Shown here one piece after another: positions 12,549 through 25,474 of a stretch of 60,000 nt of DNA. Where the stretch lies: contig OX485804.1 of NCBI GenBank assembly GCA_950295325.1, positions 61,226,533 to 61,286,532 on the forward strand, in the 5' to 3' direction. Under the pieces are notes generated by a model that was not told where the DNA came from, made no database searches, and was given only the letters and a program-made list of their open reading frames with translations. Every line of letters starts with the position of its first letter. Position 1 is the first letter of the stretch. The DNA is from Polytrichum commune. Its lineage: Eukaryota > Streptophyta > Polytrichopsida > Polytrichales > Polytrichaceae. A program made the translations under genes and the position numbers.

Positions 12549-15500
12549 TCATCCAACTTCCTGGATCAGCAGCTTCTTTGAAGCTGTTGGCCCTTCACCC
12601 TCTTTCACTATTTTTTCATTATTAAAGACAATATTCTGAACTTTACTGCTGTTGCTGCTATCACAAACAATCAACAAACTCTTCTCCTCCTGTACAGAGC
12701 TTACCAGCACATCATATGCCTCCTTTGGCTGCTCATTTACCCAGCACATCATGAAATATACCTTCTTTTGTGCCAATTGCAATCTTCTAGATTGTGAACT
12801 GTGCACTTTTGTACTGCTCTTCCTTTTGGAAGTCACATCTACATTTCTATCAGGCTGCCTCACAGTGACCACCCTTTTCCGACTTGAGGTAGAATGTTTC
12901 TCTTTAAGAGCCTTGGTCTCCATCTGCAATTCTATTTGTGCAGATCCCAGGATCCGGTCCATGTCTGCTAAAGCACAAAGAAGTCCTTCCCTTCTCAAGC
13001 CAAGAAGAAGAGATGTGTCATCAAGAAGACCGACTCCAAACCTGTGCCAATGCAGCCCCCCATTGAGATTGTGAAGAACCCTGTTAATTATCCAAACTTT
13101 GCTCAAGGTATGTGGGCTTTTGATCATTCTTCTTAATCAGACGCCTATATTTGAGTGGTATGTGGCAAGGCTTGTAGTCAAGAATAGACACCAAAAAGAC
13201 ACATCTTATAATGATATTGGACTATGTCCTCAAAATCTAGACACCGTTCTAAGTTCAATACTTAAGACAATTTGGAAGGGCCTATGTCTGCACTTAAAGA
13301 GAGAGAGAGATCTCCACTTTGACCTCCAATAGGTTTTGAGTCTCCAGTCCAATTCTGAAACTTCAAATGACAATCTTCGTAATTTGCTAACCAGATGAGA
13401 CAATTCCGAATCCACTCCAACAGCCCAAATTGTCTGTGCAGGTGAAAGTGCCCACTATAGGGCCACATTCTTTACTGTACATTTTAGTTCAAAATTTTTT
13501 TCCTTCCAAATACCTATTATGGAATTCAACATTTTAAAAGCCCTTGGGTATAGAAGCAAAACTACAAAAGGCAGTCCTAAGCCATCCGTTATTGATAAAC
13601 CAAAGAATAAGGACATCAGGAAACAGATCAAGCAAGCACAATAAACTTGACAGAGGAGCAAAGCTGTGAACGGACCTGTAACCTCCAGCATGCTTCAAAG
13701 CTGGTGAACAAATTGTTTCCAGGCACTCAGCAAGTGCACCACCAACTGACTCTGGTGATGCTCCATCGCCCAAAATCCTAGCAACATCCAAAAGTACTAA
13801 AGCAGCATCCAGAGGGTCAGATTCCCAATCCCCATTAAATAAGCGGAGCATGAAACAGTATCCATACACAGCCTCTATCAGATGCACACCCAATAATGGT
13901 GATGGCTGCTTGGGTGTTAAGTCTTTAATGGATTGAAGTGGTTTATCAGGAGGAGCAGGTATCTCAGAGCTCTCAACATCAGTCTCACTGTCTAATGGAC
14001 TCTCAAGCTCTAAATCCACAGATAGTGCTCCCCTGTTTGCCTCATCTTCAAGCAATTGGACAAGTGGTGTACCATCTTTACTTAAACTAATTGTATGGGC
14101 AAGTGGATGGGCCCACCAAGGCTCCCAAGGTTTTATCATGTGGCTGAATTTGCCTCCTGCAATAGCTCTTTGAAAGGCTTTCATTTCCGAAGCTGACAGA
14201 TCTTCAAGCGATATTTCTCCTCCTGAGAATTGCACAAAGACACCAAGGCCAAGGATTGCCAGCAGTCAACAGCCTAACAGAACAAATCTTATAACAATGA
14301 CTCCAGAGAAAAGCTTGACGGCTCCACTAGTAGAAACAATGATGCCATAACATATAATTGAGTTACTCACCTTCTGCTAACTTTTGAAGAGTTTTCTCTG
14401 ATAGCACTTCATCTGTATCAAGTCCTGCACATGAAATCAAAGCATAGGAATGATTACCAGATGGCCTTAAGATTAAATTACATAATATGTACATGTTCTG
14501 CAACCAACATACACTGCTAAGTAGCACCAATTGTTTTGAATGGTGCACACATAACTGGTTGAATGTGAAATAGACTTATTCTCTCTTTATGGTGATGCAT
14601 GGGAGTCTGGTCATTAGATTTTATTTGTTGGTAATTGCAGACAATGACATATGTTAAGACACAGATTACAAATAGGACCACAATTATCCCCACTAACCAA
14701 CCAATGAAAGAGACTATGCCAAGTGGTTTCTTCTGATCAGAAGTAAAACACCAGGTAGCCAGTGAAATACCACTCACCTGACGATGATTCTTCATCCTCT
14801 TCCTCATTGAGATCTTGCAGGTATTCATCTTCAAAAACACTTCGCCCTTCATCATCAAAATGTATCCGCTTCAATGCCTCCAGCATTTTCTGCTTGCTCT
14901 CTGGAGTGGCACTCATATCTTTCATCTCCTCCAGAACATTTTCCCGCGCAAACTGCTCTGTGCAACGAACACTATGACCCTGCGAACCAACTCAAACCTG
15001 GTAAGAAGAAAATAGTGGCTACACGCACTGGGAGCACACATCCCAAGTTCGACATTCCAATTGCAATATACATCACAACCATAGCTTCTTAAGCAAGTGT
15101 ATCCTAGCTTCAAGATCTATCATTTTTACAATCAAGGTCCTTGAGTACATGCATGAATGCCATCGAACATAGTCAAGTGGCAAGCTCTCATTAGTCATCG
15201 ACACCTGATTGTAGCCCACCTTCGGACACAAAGCCTTCATCCATCTACCGATATTCAATTGAAGAGGTGTGTTCCCATTAGAAGCACTCCTAGGTTATCC
15301 AGATTACCTAAGAATTATTCCATTTGCATTGGATCTAAATAGGCTACTTAAGAATGTTGTGAGAAGTGAAAGGCCACTATGTGACATTCAAACCAGACAA
15401 ATCCTTGCACAAGTTAAGATATATGTTTTCTCACTAAATTCAACATTTTATACCATGCTACATCTCTGAGAGGAAGGTTGCCAATCCAAGAGGGGCTTAG

Positions 15501-15816
15501 TGACTTTTTACCTTGTAACACTGCACAGAGCAGTAACGGACGTTGCATCGTGGACATGTATACTGCGCAAAGTTTTTGGTGCATCTGGAATCCAACAACA
15601 CAGATACATCAAACAGAGGGAAAGTCACATAAGATGAAGCAGCACACCACATTTTCTACAAATTGCATCGAGACAGCGAAACCCTAAATCTCCTCACTCT
15701 GCCCACTGCTATTAGAATACCAGCAACGAAATTAAAGGAGCTTACACTCGGCATATGAGGCGGTGTTCCGTTATAGATTCCTTGATAAGTGTCTGTCTCC
15801 TGCTCGACTCCTCCAT
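12549..15816 (-). CDS. ZNHIT2: ZNHIT2-like HIT zinc-finger protein
   Basis: In animals ZNHIT2 is an R2TP/HSP90-linked factor in box C/D and U5 snRNP assembly; the same role here is inferred. Exons: 15746-15816, 15512-15584, 14778-14979, 14371-14424, 13676-14222, 12549-13041. All GT-AG, 479 aa. The HIT finger is complete: C22-x2-C25, C34-x2-C37, C42-x3-C46, H50-x3-C54 (ICRVC, YTCPRC, YCSVQC, GHSVRC). An acidic linker (NEEEDEESSS) follows, then the conserved ZNHIT2 body with IKPWEPWWAHPL, LDAALVLLDVARIL, SVGGALAECLE and HAGGYR, and a C-terminal YFMMCWVNEQP. The start was chosen because the ATG at 15816 opens the frame entering the finger; the two longer ORFs over this stretch are other frames. 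Confidence 0.9.
13129..13222 (-). repeat. Dispersed ~130-bp repeat copy in ZNHIT2-like intron 5
   Basis: On the minus strand this reads GTCCAATATC, then GTGTCTTTTTGGTGTC, then GCGTCTGATTAAGA. The same landmarks occur in copies near 1712, 11073, 11961, 47065 and 55429. It lies inside the intron 13042-13675. Confidence 0.55.
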
Positions 15817-18800
15817 CGCATGAAGCGCGCTTGAATCTTCCGCTTCGCTTGTCCTTGAAAATTCTTGTCTCCGACATCAATTTGCGTGCAATAGTTAAAC
15901 CCTGCTAAAACCCCAGGCTCCTCTCTGCGTCTGGATGAATAACTGGATGATATTCTTTGGGTGGATGGATAGAGTAGGTCGCCTGTAGGAAGGAAGTCAT
16001 CCATTGCCATCTCATGACTTTAAATAAGTTATCTTACATGAGGTGATGAATCCAACAAGCATTTGCAAAGCCTCGCTCCAACATTCTCGAGTTATCTATA
16101 CTTTTGTGATGAAATTGCATTTGTTTGTCAACATTACCTTCAAATCTTTCGGTCATGCTAATTTTTTTTTAGCTTCCCCAATGGACCATGTAACATATGA
16201 AGATTGGGAGTATGTCTAAGTTTGGCCAAAAAAAAAAAATTCATGAAACACCACACACTCAAGAAAATGGTTTTTGGCAGCTCATATGCAACCTTATGTG
16301 AACTCCAAATGTGTGGATGAAACAAAATGGTCATTCATCATGTCATTTGAAATGAATGAATTTTTTTAATATATTTATAATTTGATGCCTCATTTTGAAA
16401 CTTATAATTTTGATGCACTAACATGATCTCATATATGATCCAATCATTTGAAATCATCTCTATTGGTTGAGTATTGGAGATGCCTACGTGGACTACGTAA
16501 TTTCATGGAATTCCATGTAGAAGTGACTCAAAAATGTTGAAGCATAGGAGTGATATGGTTTGGACTTTCATTAATACTTAAAGGTCTAAGAGGCTTCAAT
16601 GTATGACTTGTACAAACAATTTCTACCAGTCTCCACCGAGTCTTAAAAGTGGATCTCTAATATTCACGGGTAAAATAAATCTTTTATTTGATACATTATC
16701 TTATGTCAAGGAGAAAATAAAAGTATGGTCATATGTGACATTGATGATCAATATACCAAATATGTATTCACATCCAAGGACACCCAAGTTATGTATTTGA
16801 ACCCAAAATATTATCATATTTGAGGTATTCAACCATTCAAAAAATGCCCTTCCTAAATGAGTTGATTTAAGCATGGTTGCTTTTGATCCAGTTAGCTTAA
16901 AATGAAGCATGTAGCTCAATTACATGCTTTTATGCATGTTGAGGCTAGGGCCTCTTAGGTGCTTAAAGATACTATATCATTTAGCCAAATTTCTCAAATG
17001 ATTGTGTATGTAGGATAAAACGGTCAAAAACAAAACATAGCCACTAGTGAATTGTCAAATCACAAGTTTTCATTCTCATTAACAATTGTTGTTCATATTA
17101 TTGTTGGTTTAATATTACCTTAAAGTGATACCCTTAGGGTCTTTGTGTGGCAAGTTTAAATTATTTCATTTAAATAATGGTATGCTAAAAGAAGTTTAAA
17201 ACAATTCATTAAGGGTACATATGTGCAACAATTATTGGATATATGTGATTTGGCAAGGGTATGCATAGCATAGTTTTCAAAGTCTTCATGTCATGGCTAT
17301 ACCAATAATGATATGATATGGATATGCTCTACAATAAATCTACTAAAGTTTAGAAACTAAATATCAACTAGTCATGCATAGTGGGAAACTTGTTGTGGGA
17401 AACTTGAGGCTTTGATTCCCTACATACTACACAATCCACAACCCTCCACTTTCCCCTTCATCGTGCCAATCTGTGTTCAACCAACAACAAATCACATACC
17501 CTTAGAGCTCTGTGAAGTCGCACCATAATAATGACACGGGAAATCCCTCTTGATTTTATAAACAAACAGGTAGGGTTTTGCAGGGGTTCCGGGTTCCCAC
17601 ATACCCACCCACTAGGGTTTACTAAGGACATTTACCTAGCACCTACCCAATGGCCTAAACCCAAAGCATTACTATTACATGCCAACAATCCCAAGGTTAC
17701 ACCTATATACCAATCCAACATTGGTTCATACTCTATAGCATTCATCATAGTCTTTTATGCATCTTACAATATTTTATAAGTAGTCTTAAGATTGAACATA
17801 TTTACAAAGTACCCACAAAAGCCTAATACCATCTCCATTTCATGATTTTTTATTTGAAGTTTGTTGCATTGAAAATGCTTACACAAAGCTCTTTGACCTT
17901 ACATAGGAATCCAACTATATGGATGTGATCTTTGACTTCATGTCAACAATTTTGCTGCATAAATGGCTCATAAATCAAGCTGCAAATCTCACTTGATACG
18001 TGATCTTGAAAATGCAGAAAACCCGGGAATATTAATAAGGGTTAAATGAAATGAAATCATTTTGAAAAGTCTGGGAAGCCAAAAGGCTAATGGGCTAATT
18101 GAATTTTGAATTTGTTCATTCGTCATGGTTCAATCTGGAGCAAATACTTCATTACCTGCAGTGCCAAAAGTTTGATAGTTGACACCAATTTGGCATTGAA
18201 GGCAATAAAGTATTTTGCTCCAGAATATAAGGTGGGAGCCAGACCCTTCATTTTGTATTCAAAATGACTTTGTGTCATTTTTGTGTCAAGTGTTCAACTC
18301 TTGAAAAATCCAATGTCTTTCAATCCCACACAAAACTATTGCATTTCATTTTCTTTAAATTGAGGTGGTTATTAGTCTCTTTGCTGATACAAGTGCAGTC
18401 CCAAGTTGTTTGATCAAACTACTTAGCATACTGGGTCTCCCTGATACAAATCTTAGCATGAAGAAACCTCTGAAAAGGATAACATTGGAAGGATGATTCT
18501 GGTCATATGGTAATGAAATTGAAGCTATGTATGTAAAGTGCAAGAAATAAACCAATTTCCTATCCAATCACCTGTCAAAACACCTCAACAATTTGGTTAA
18601 ATGCCCTTCAGATATCTCAATTATGAAGGCACAAGAAATTGGGCTGCACACCCCTTAGGCCCAAAGATCAGTGGGCTGACCTGGATCGAACTAACAAAAT
18701 GAGCATGTACAAGGTTGTAATAACGACCATGATGATACCACACACAGTATAGCCAAAAGCATTGCGGTCCTCACAGTACAGACTATTTTGAACTGGAGAT

Positions 18801-18869
18801 GTATTTATCTCTATGTTACGGTACAATGCTGAAAACTGCATTTTCTAAGTTCCACAAAAGGAGAGAAGC
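15817..18869. other. Intergenic spacer with short hairpin
   Basis: Begins with the ZNHIT2-like promoter and 5' leader, then about 2.8 kb of AT-rich DNA without recognisable coding sequence. All ORFs are under 85 codons and have no family signature. The only structured element I see is the hairpin at 18136-18222. The right end should contain the 3' UTR of the Erv41-like gene. Confidence 0.5.
18136..18222. repeat. Short inverted repeat, precursor-like hairpin
   Basis: Arm 1 (18136-18170) contains TGGAGCAAATACTTCATTAC and TGCCAAAA. Arm 2 (18188-18222) contains TTTGGCA and AATAAAGTATTTTGCTCCA. About 29 of 35 positions pair by eye, with a loop of about 17 bases; weaker pairing may extend outward on both sides. 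It is about 650 bp beyond the Erv41-like stop codon. It may be a small MITE or a small-RNA precursor; neither is proven. Confidence 0.55.
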
Positions 18870-21800
18870 TCAAAAAAGGCCTCCCTTTGCGGATTTCTGC
18901 ATGAACTCAATTATCCGATACATCCACCTGTCCAACATACCTGTGCCACAAAATGGAGCTGTGTTATTGGCTAACTTGATCACAACAAATTTCACAAATG
19001 AAGATGGTCAATAAATATCATCCATTGTCAAATTGCTTCATACAAATTCAAATTCAAATTCAAATTCAAAAAAAAAATCAGTTTCAAAAATATTAAACAA
19101 ATCTACAGGTTTCAGAAATCTCTAAAAACATGTGTAGTGGGAGGACAAAATCAGTACCTGTGACCGCAAATGTTCCTCCCAGGACAGCACAGAGCCGTGT
19201 AATGAAATGGCCAAAGTTGCGCCTATTCTCCTTGATAGTTACAACAATTGGAGACAAGTCGTAGACAAAATACACAGCTGCATCCATCCATCATGACATG
19301 TACATGAGAAAACTCAAAATTCAAGGTAACATGAAATACCTGTTATCTACATGAGATAACTCAATTTCAAGATGGATTGCTTGCACCCTGCAACATTACA
19401 TGAACATATCCTCACAATTACCTAGATATCCTTCCGCCAAAGAGCTAAGAGAACTTTAAGGGATTCAAGATTACAAAATGCTACTTAGATGTAGGTGGTT
19501 ACTGTGCAAGTTAATCCATACTTGACTATTAATATGTGAAGTCAATCATATTGGATACAACCTATCACAGAGTGCTAGAATTAAAAATACCTGGATAAGA
19601 ACGATCAGAGGCCTTCATTTGTTGGTAGTACTCTGTTACCGAAAATTGATTTGTGGGCATCACCTCTCCATGTAGAAAATGATATTCAGTGGGTACAATC
19701 TGTTATGACCAACCCATGAATACCCCAAAACACCTCAGCATTCTAGTCCTTGTTCTAGTGCCAATAACCTGGAACTGCTCAAAGTTGGATTTGTTGTGTA
19801 TGAAATTGGTGAGAGCCAATTAAAGTGGAGTCCTGTTGCATTTGGCCACTTACAACTCAATGTTGTTGGAAAGCTATGGTTTTCACTGTAACCAAGAAAA
19901 TGAAATTCAAGATAGAGCCATCCTACCTTCAAGAAATATTTGAAGGTACCACTGGTATCATGGAGAATCCTTTCATTACCATCCAATGGGTTGTGTACAC
20001 CTGGATAAGTAGGCCCAAATGAAAGATCATGGATGATATGACTCACATTCACCTCAGCACCTGTCTCAAAAATCTGGCCCAACAATTCACCCACAGTTTT
20101 ATTTCTTTCTTAAAGCCGTTACTTATAATCCTCAGACCATGACTGTACTCCTTGAATCATCAGATTGGGTCCTAATCCCTTTCAAACATGAAACAAATAA
20201 GTCTATACAAAGTAAAGATGAAGTGTTTGCATATCAAACAAAATCTGGGGTTCTTTTGCCAACAAGGGCTACTGTCTCCTTTCAAAAGACACTTAATCTT
20301 ACAACCAATATCTACTGCAACTTTATCACCCTTCTCTAGGAAGTCAAATACTCCTAGGTTACTTCAGTAACCAGCTCTAGGCTTGGTTGAACTATATGAG
20401 GTAGCACATAACTCTATGGAACAGAACCACATCACTTCAACATGAGTTCTAGCCAATTGAGTTGTTCGCCTCATGAAAATTGTAAGAAAACCACACCTTT
20501 TGTGCAACATAAAGGCTCAACCCATGCATGGAAATGTGAAAGTTTCCTGCAACTCGTGCCACATCAAGCACACCAAATATCTGCATCCACCAAGGAGAAT
20601 AATTTTATTTATTATCATTGGCTTGTAACCCGGGGTGCCTCATGGAATATGATGAACGCATGAAAATAAGCCTCCATAAATTGTACAATAGTGGCAGTAA
20701 GAAGAGTGATACACTAACCTGACACCCTTCCTGCTCTTCAAGAGCCTTCTTGACTTCATGAATAATTTTTTGTGGATCTTTTGTAGTATGATGATGGCTG
20801 TGCATAGGCATCCCCAGGGCACCATCTTCTACTCCATGTTCGTCACGGTTATGTCCTGGTCATCACCAGCAGAATAATGGGGTAAGGCAATATTGACCAC
20901 CCTCATAATCAAGTCCGATATTGTGTGAACAAATTGACTTCACTAATTATAAAAATACACATTGAAAATCTATGAAACAAAATATCCCAAGTAGGTCAAT
21001 TGAATCAAGCACGAGTCCACCAGAAAACCAATAACCTACCATGGTGCGCATGCCCTTTAAGCTCCTCTACTTTGTGCTCATCCTTGTGCCCAGCCTTGTG
21101 TTCCTCTTTCTTGTGCTCTCCCTCAACAAGATCACTCACAAACTCAGACCCCAACACATAGCCGTCCTTATGTATACGCAACTGCACAGATACAAAAATT
21201 GTCTTTAGAATTATTGATCCAAATATAGAACTGTATGATTAGTATATACAACCACCTCTCATTAAACTTGATGGTAAACAATATGTTTCAAGAATAATCC
21301 AGTAACAAAATCTTAATGCAGAAACTGGAATCAGAGGATTGGCACAAACTACACTGTCTCTTGAGGTTCTCAAAAAAATGATTCATGAGATGTTACAAGG
21401 TAATGCAAGTCACCAATGTCAAATGATTGTCTTGATATAAGTGAATATGAGCATCAGCCAGAGGCACGTACTTTCCAGATGTTAGTGTCAAGATCAACTT
21501 CATGTTTCCCAGACATGTCTATAGCATCCAAACTTAGAACTGTTTCCCCACACCACACATAGGTTAGTCAATAGCCAAATCAACCAGACTGATATCACCT
21601 TACTTTGTACTCATGTGAGGCTAAGGATGCAATCTCTGTACAACAGTGCCAAGATGGTAGAGGACCCAAACACAAGCTGAGAAATACTGAAATGAGGGTC
21701 CAGTTAAGTAGTGTAGGGAGCGGACCTTCACAAGGAAGAGCAGGAAAGGTCATATTGATATGAATTGGCAACTTCTCACCACGATTTACATCAACTGACA

Positions 21801-22368
21801 TCTGTACCACCAAAAACAAACCATGTCACACAGAGGGATAGAAAGAACTAAAAGAATTGCATGAGGAAGGTGGAAATAAATCTGGTCACAAAGTGCAATT
21901 GAAAATGTGTGCATGCTTGCCTCGTGTACAGTGACAGTTTCAAGATAGAAACGCAGTTCATGAACAAAGAGGACAGCCATAATCAGCAGCCCTACTGCTG
22001 ACACTGCCACATCCATGCACCAAATGTGAGTCCATTGTCAGTGTTAATACTTCAACAACTTGACCTTTTGTTACCTAGAAATTGGTAGCAACTTCTCTTT
22101 GGCATAGAGTAGCATATCAGGTCTCAAAAATTACAAGCTCTTCATAGTAATCTGATTTAAACAGACTTCACACAAATATTTAATTCATCATTCTTGGTCG
22201 ATGATACATCTCAATACGCCACATTAGCTCTAGTTTGCAGAATAGATTCCCATAATTCATTCTGGAATACTAACCAGCTGCACCAGATGAAGTCTTTTGC
22301 ATCAAATGCTCCTCAGCCCGGGGAAATGCATCCAGATTCTTGATCATTTGCCATCTTGATTTGCTCAT
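18870..22368 (-). CDS. Erv41/ERGIC2-like ER-Golgi cargo receptor subunit
   Basis: Membrane protein of COPII/COPI vesicles; Erv41 pairs with Erv46 in a receptor that retrieves ER proteins. Exons: 22275-22368, 21921-21994, 21726-21801, 21472-21539, 21040-21181, 20719-20855, 20497-20580, 19927-20073, 19591-19699, 19158-19277, 18870-18940. The result is 373 aa. N-terminal motif: NLDAFPRAEEHLMQKTSSG; TM1 about 32-50; lumenal VDVNRGEKLPIHINMTFPAL; His-rich stretch 127-174; VAGNFHIS; SFGPTYPGVHNPLDG; SGTFKYFLKIVPTEY; TNQFSVTEYY; TM2 about 333-355 (ITRLCAVLGGTFAVTGML); short cytosolic tail ending GGLF. Family members are similar in length. The Erv41 rather than Erv46 assignment rests on missing CxxC pairs and on RLCxxxGG...TGML. 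The intron after 21921 is GC-AG. Confidence 0.88.
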
Positions 22369-23460
22369 TTTGCTTACTTTCAATTCAACCCAAATTTTCT
22401 GCTTCGATCAAATAACAAAATACCTGAAATTTTTCATATATATATATATAAGCAACAACTCGTTATATACGAGGATTTTAAAATCCCAGGGCATTGAAAC
22501 AATAAACTTGGCCTAACCCAGCACCTCAGCTCTCTGACCACATTGAAGTCAATTTGATAGGTTGCCAATGCCCCTTTCCATTGCTAAAGGCCTAAACTTG
22601 AGCAGATGCAAGTCACTTCTTTAGTTCAAACCATGGCAACCCTATCACACTCTGCTACAAGTCGCCACTTACGGACAAAAAAAACCCTAAGGATGCCCTC
22701 CAGCACACAAGATACCACCTTCCGTCGAATAAGGGAGAATCTGGTAGCTACCCAATAGTGAAAATACACTCTTCATGCCATCATTTCCGGTATGGCCAAC
22801 ATGGTCGTCCAGATTGTCACCAGAGCCAACCGACCTCAATATAATACCTTCAAACGGAGCTCTCTCTCTCTCTCTCTCTCAAACTAACCTCAGGTGACAT
22901 TTGCAAATTCTAGAGCAGGAAAAACGAACGCCATCACACTTGTAACCCTCGTTTTCGATCACTCTCTTCTACCAACCGCAAAAATTCTCAACACACAATC
23001 CTCGAAATTTCCATCGTCCTCGTAAATTATTCAAAACCAATGAATCTAAAACCAGGCAAGGGAAGAAAAGAGAAACTACATTAAAACCTAAACCAGACGA
23101 GGATAGGTTATCAGACTCATCACCTCGATGGATTAACGCCAGAGAACGAGATAAAACCCTAATTCAGCTCAATCTGCCAACCGCGATGCACGCTTCCTCC
23201 TCCTCCGCGTCATGAATCTGCCGAAAAGACACCGTTGTGCAATTGGCAAAGCTGGCAAAACCTCCCCTGCCAAAATTCTCTCGTGTCCTCTGCTTGTTGC
23301 CAATGAGGATCGCCATGGCCACTGCTGCGACTCCGGGGTCGCCCCGCTTTGACTCCCATCGGCCGATTGTGGCCGTTGGATCGGCCCACGTCGAGTGGCG
23401 TCACGTGACGGGAACTGACGGGTTAAGGTGGGACCACTCAAGTCTCTAGAGCTGACGGAG
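22369..23460 (-). promoter_or_regulatory. 5' leader and promoter region of the Erv41-like gene
   Basis: Upstream of the ATG at 22368. It contains a (TA)n run near 22437-22450, a 21-base CT run at 22860-22880, a telo-box-like AAAACCCTAATT at 23154-23165, and a GC-rich patch at about 23200-23450 that stands out from the AT-rich surroundings, consistent with a transcription start region. ORFs in the GC-rich patch overlap on both strands and show no family signature, so I do not call them. The exact start site is not visible. Confidence 0.4.
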
Positions 23461-24546
23461 AGGCCATGACTTGGTAGGTAAAGTATAAAAGTCTAGTTAA
23501 AAAGATAAAGGAAGCCTTTTGAAGTAAGGTAGTGTGTCCCTTAATAAGTACTTAGAGCGTGTGGTGTGTGGTGTGAATTGATACGTGGCACATGTTTTTG
23601 GAATGTGCAAAAAACATGCCCAGGTCTTGAAAGTGGCATGAGCGCCCATGTTTGGTTGTGGATTGTGTTGCCGTGTCATGCGTAACCTATGTAGGTAGGT
23701 AGTGTTTCATTTCATAGAGAAGTCGTAGCAAATTGTCATGCTACTTTAGTTGTAGGTTCCATCGCCAACGAATTCCGACATTTTTAGAGGATTTTGGCGC
23801 AATTCTCAAGTATTTGTTCAAGTGGCCTTCAAGTTGGATCGACCCTTCAACAACAACACACATTTTCCCTTGTTAACAACATATCAAACACAATCAACCC
23901 TAATGATTTGTAAAACTCAATTTCGTCCCTCTCTGGCAAAGAGCAATTGTTCTCGTTTCAATACATGCAACACTTCTCCTCCCCCACAACCTAATGTCCA
24001 CTCAATCAGCCTTGCAAATTTGACACCAAGCCATATTTGGCATCCTCAAAACATCATCTTGCTTCAATTTATTCCCCCCCCCCCCCGTATTACCTCACAT
24101 GATTCCCTAAACTATCACAATCCATTGCATGTCTTACAAAACACTCCAAATATTAACACCACATGACTATCACGATATGAATACCGCATGAATATCACTA
24201 CTAGGAGAGTTGGGGGGGGGGTAATCTATGGCTAGGGCATTGATAACCACACTAAGTTGTGCAAACTTTGTGACTGTTCATATCAATGGATATGCATTGA
24301 TTCCAATCAACTTCATTCTTGTTGAAATTACCATGGTGGTGAATATTCTTCCCTAAACTTCGGAGATGACTCCGGATTGGCTATGATTTATCAATTTTAA
24401 TTTCTACCATTACCTCCGTCGTTTTGGTGCTAGTGAATGTAAATTCTCTAGGCAAAAATCATGGATGCTATGTTCACTATGTTAGTAGTTTTTCATCTGC
24501 AATTTATTTTTAATCATGCAACAATATTTTTATTTGTTGTATGTAG

Positions 24547-24830
24547 TTGGTGATGTGTACACTCGTCGACCTAATGTGGCTATATTTTCCCACCAATGTT
24601 GAGAAATTTTCATCCAATTTGGCACAACCTGGTTTGGTTCATTCACCTAAGTGGCACTTGGAGTTTGTGAATCTTGCAGACATGATGAAGATCCACGGGT
24701 TGAAGATGTTGCATAATGTGAAGACTCGTTGGATCTCCTTGTTGGAGTTTCTCAAGAGGTCTTGTTAGAATAGCACGTTCTACTTGCTAAGATGGCCCAA
24801 GACATGACCACAAACACATTCATTGAGGGA
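24547..24830 (+). pseudogene. Transposase-like fragment, hAT-type by resemblance
   Basis: One frame reads LVHSPKWHLEFVNLADMMK, then GLKMLHNVKTRWISLLEFLK and a stop at 24766-24768. A second frame continues with LLAKMAQDMTTNTF about 30 bases on. The NVKTRWISLLEPLKR-like core resembles hAT-type plant transposases. The frame change and stop show it is broken. No terminal repeats were found around it. Confidence 0.4.
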
Positions 24831-25474
24831 TTTATTTTATTTTAGTTTAGTTTTGGTTTTTTGGTTTTTTTGGCTTGTTTTTCCCACTGAATTCCTTGTT
24901 AGTTTAGACTTCTTAGAGGTGTTGATTTGTTTTTGTTGTGTTGTAAGTGGCCAACTAGGGATTTTGAGCCTTATAGTGTGGTTTATGAAGCGTTAGCTTG
25001 CCTTCAAGTTCCTAGTTAACATTAACCTTCCAACATTGGGCCAATTTTTTGTTGAAATTGCGTATTATTGAGCTAGGAGTGCAAGTTACACTTAAGATGC
25101 TAGATCAATTCCGATTTTGTGGTTGTACGTGGGCTGATACGGTCTAGGATTGCGAGTTTACATTTCAAATGCCAATTGGGTCTCATTATTTTTTATTGTA
25201 TTTGAGTTTATTCATGCTAGGATTAGAAGTTTACATTGAAGATGACATATTGAGTCCCATGTTGTATTTTAAGCAATCTAACTTGTGGTTGTATGTAGGT
25301 TGTAGGCATACCACAAATTGCTAATGGATCCATATGCTCTACCGGGCATTAGCATGCTACTATCCCAACCTCAATACAACATGATGGGCTCATCCGTAAT
25401 CTCAAATGTTACATAGAATTACACCTAAGTTTTAAGGTATCCCATGCCTCGAATACGTTCCCCTACATAAACAA

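Noticed and set aside
13534-14235. The 233-codon minus-strand frame as a single-exon gene
   Set aside because: Its core is exon 5 of the ZNHIT2-like gene; the ends beyond 13676 and 14222 are intron read-through.
23169-23449. Overlapping 60-90 codon frames on both strands upstream of the Erv41-like gene
   Set aside because: Products of the GC-rich promoter patch; no conserved motif and both strands equally open.
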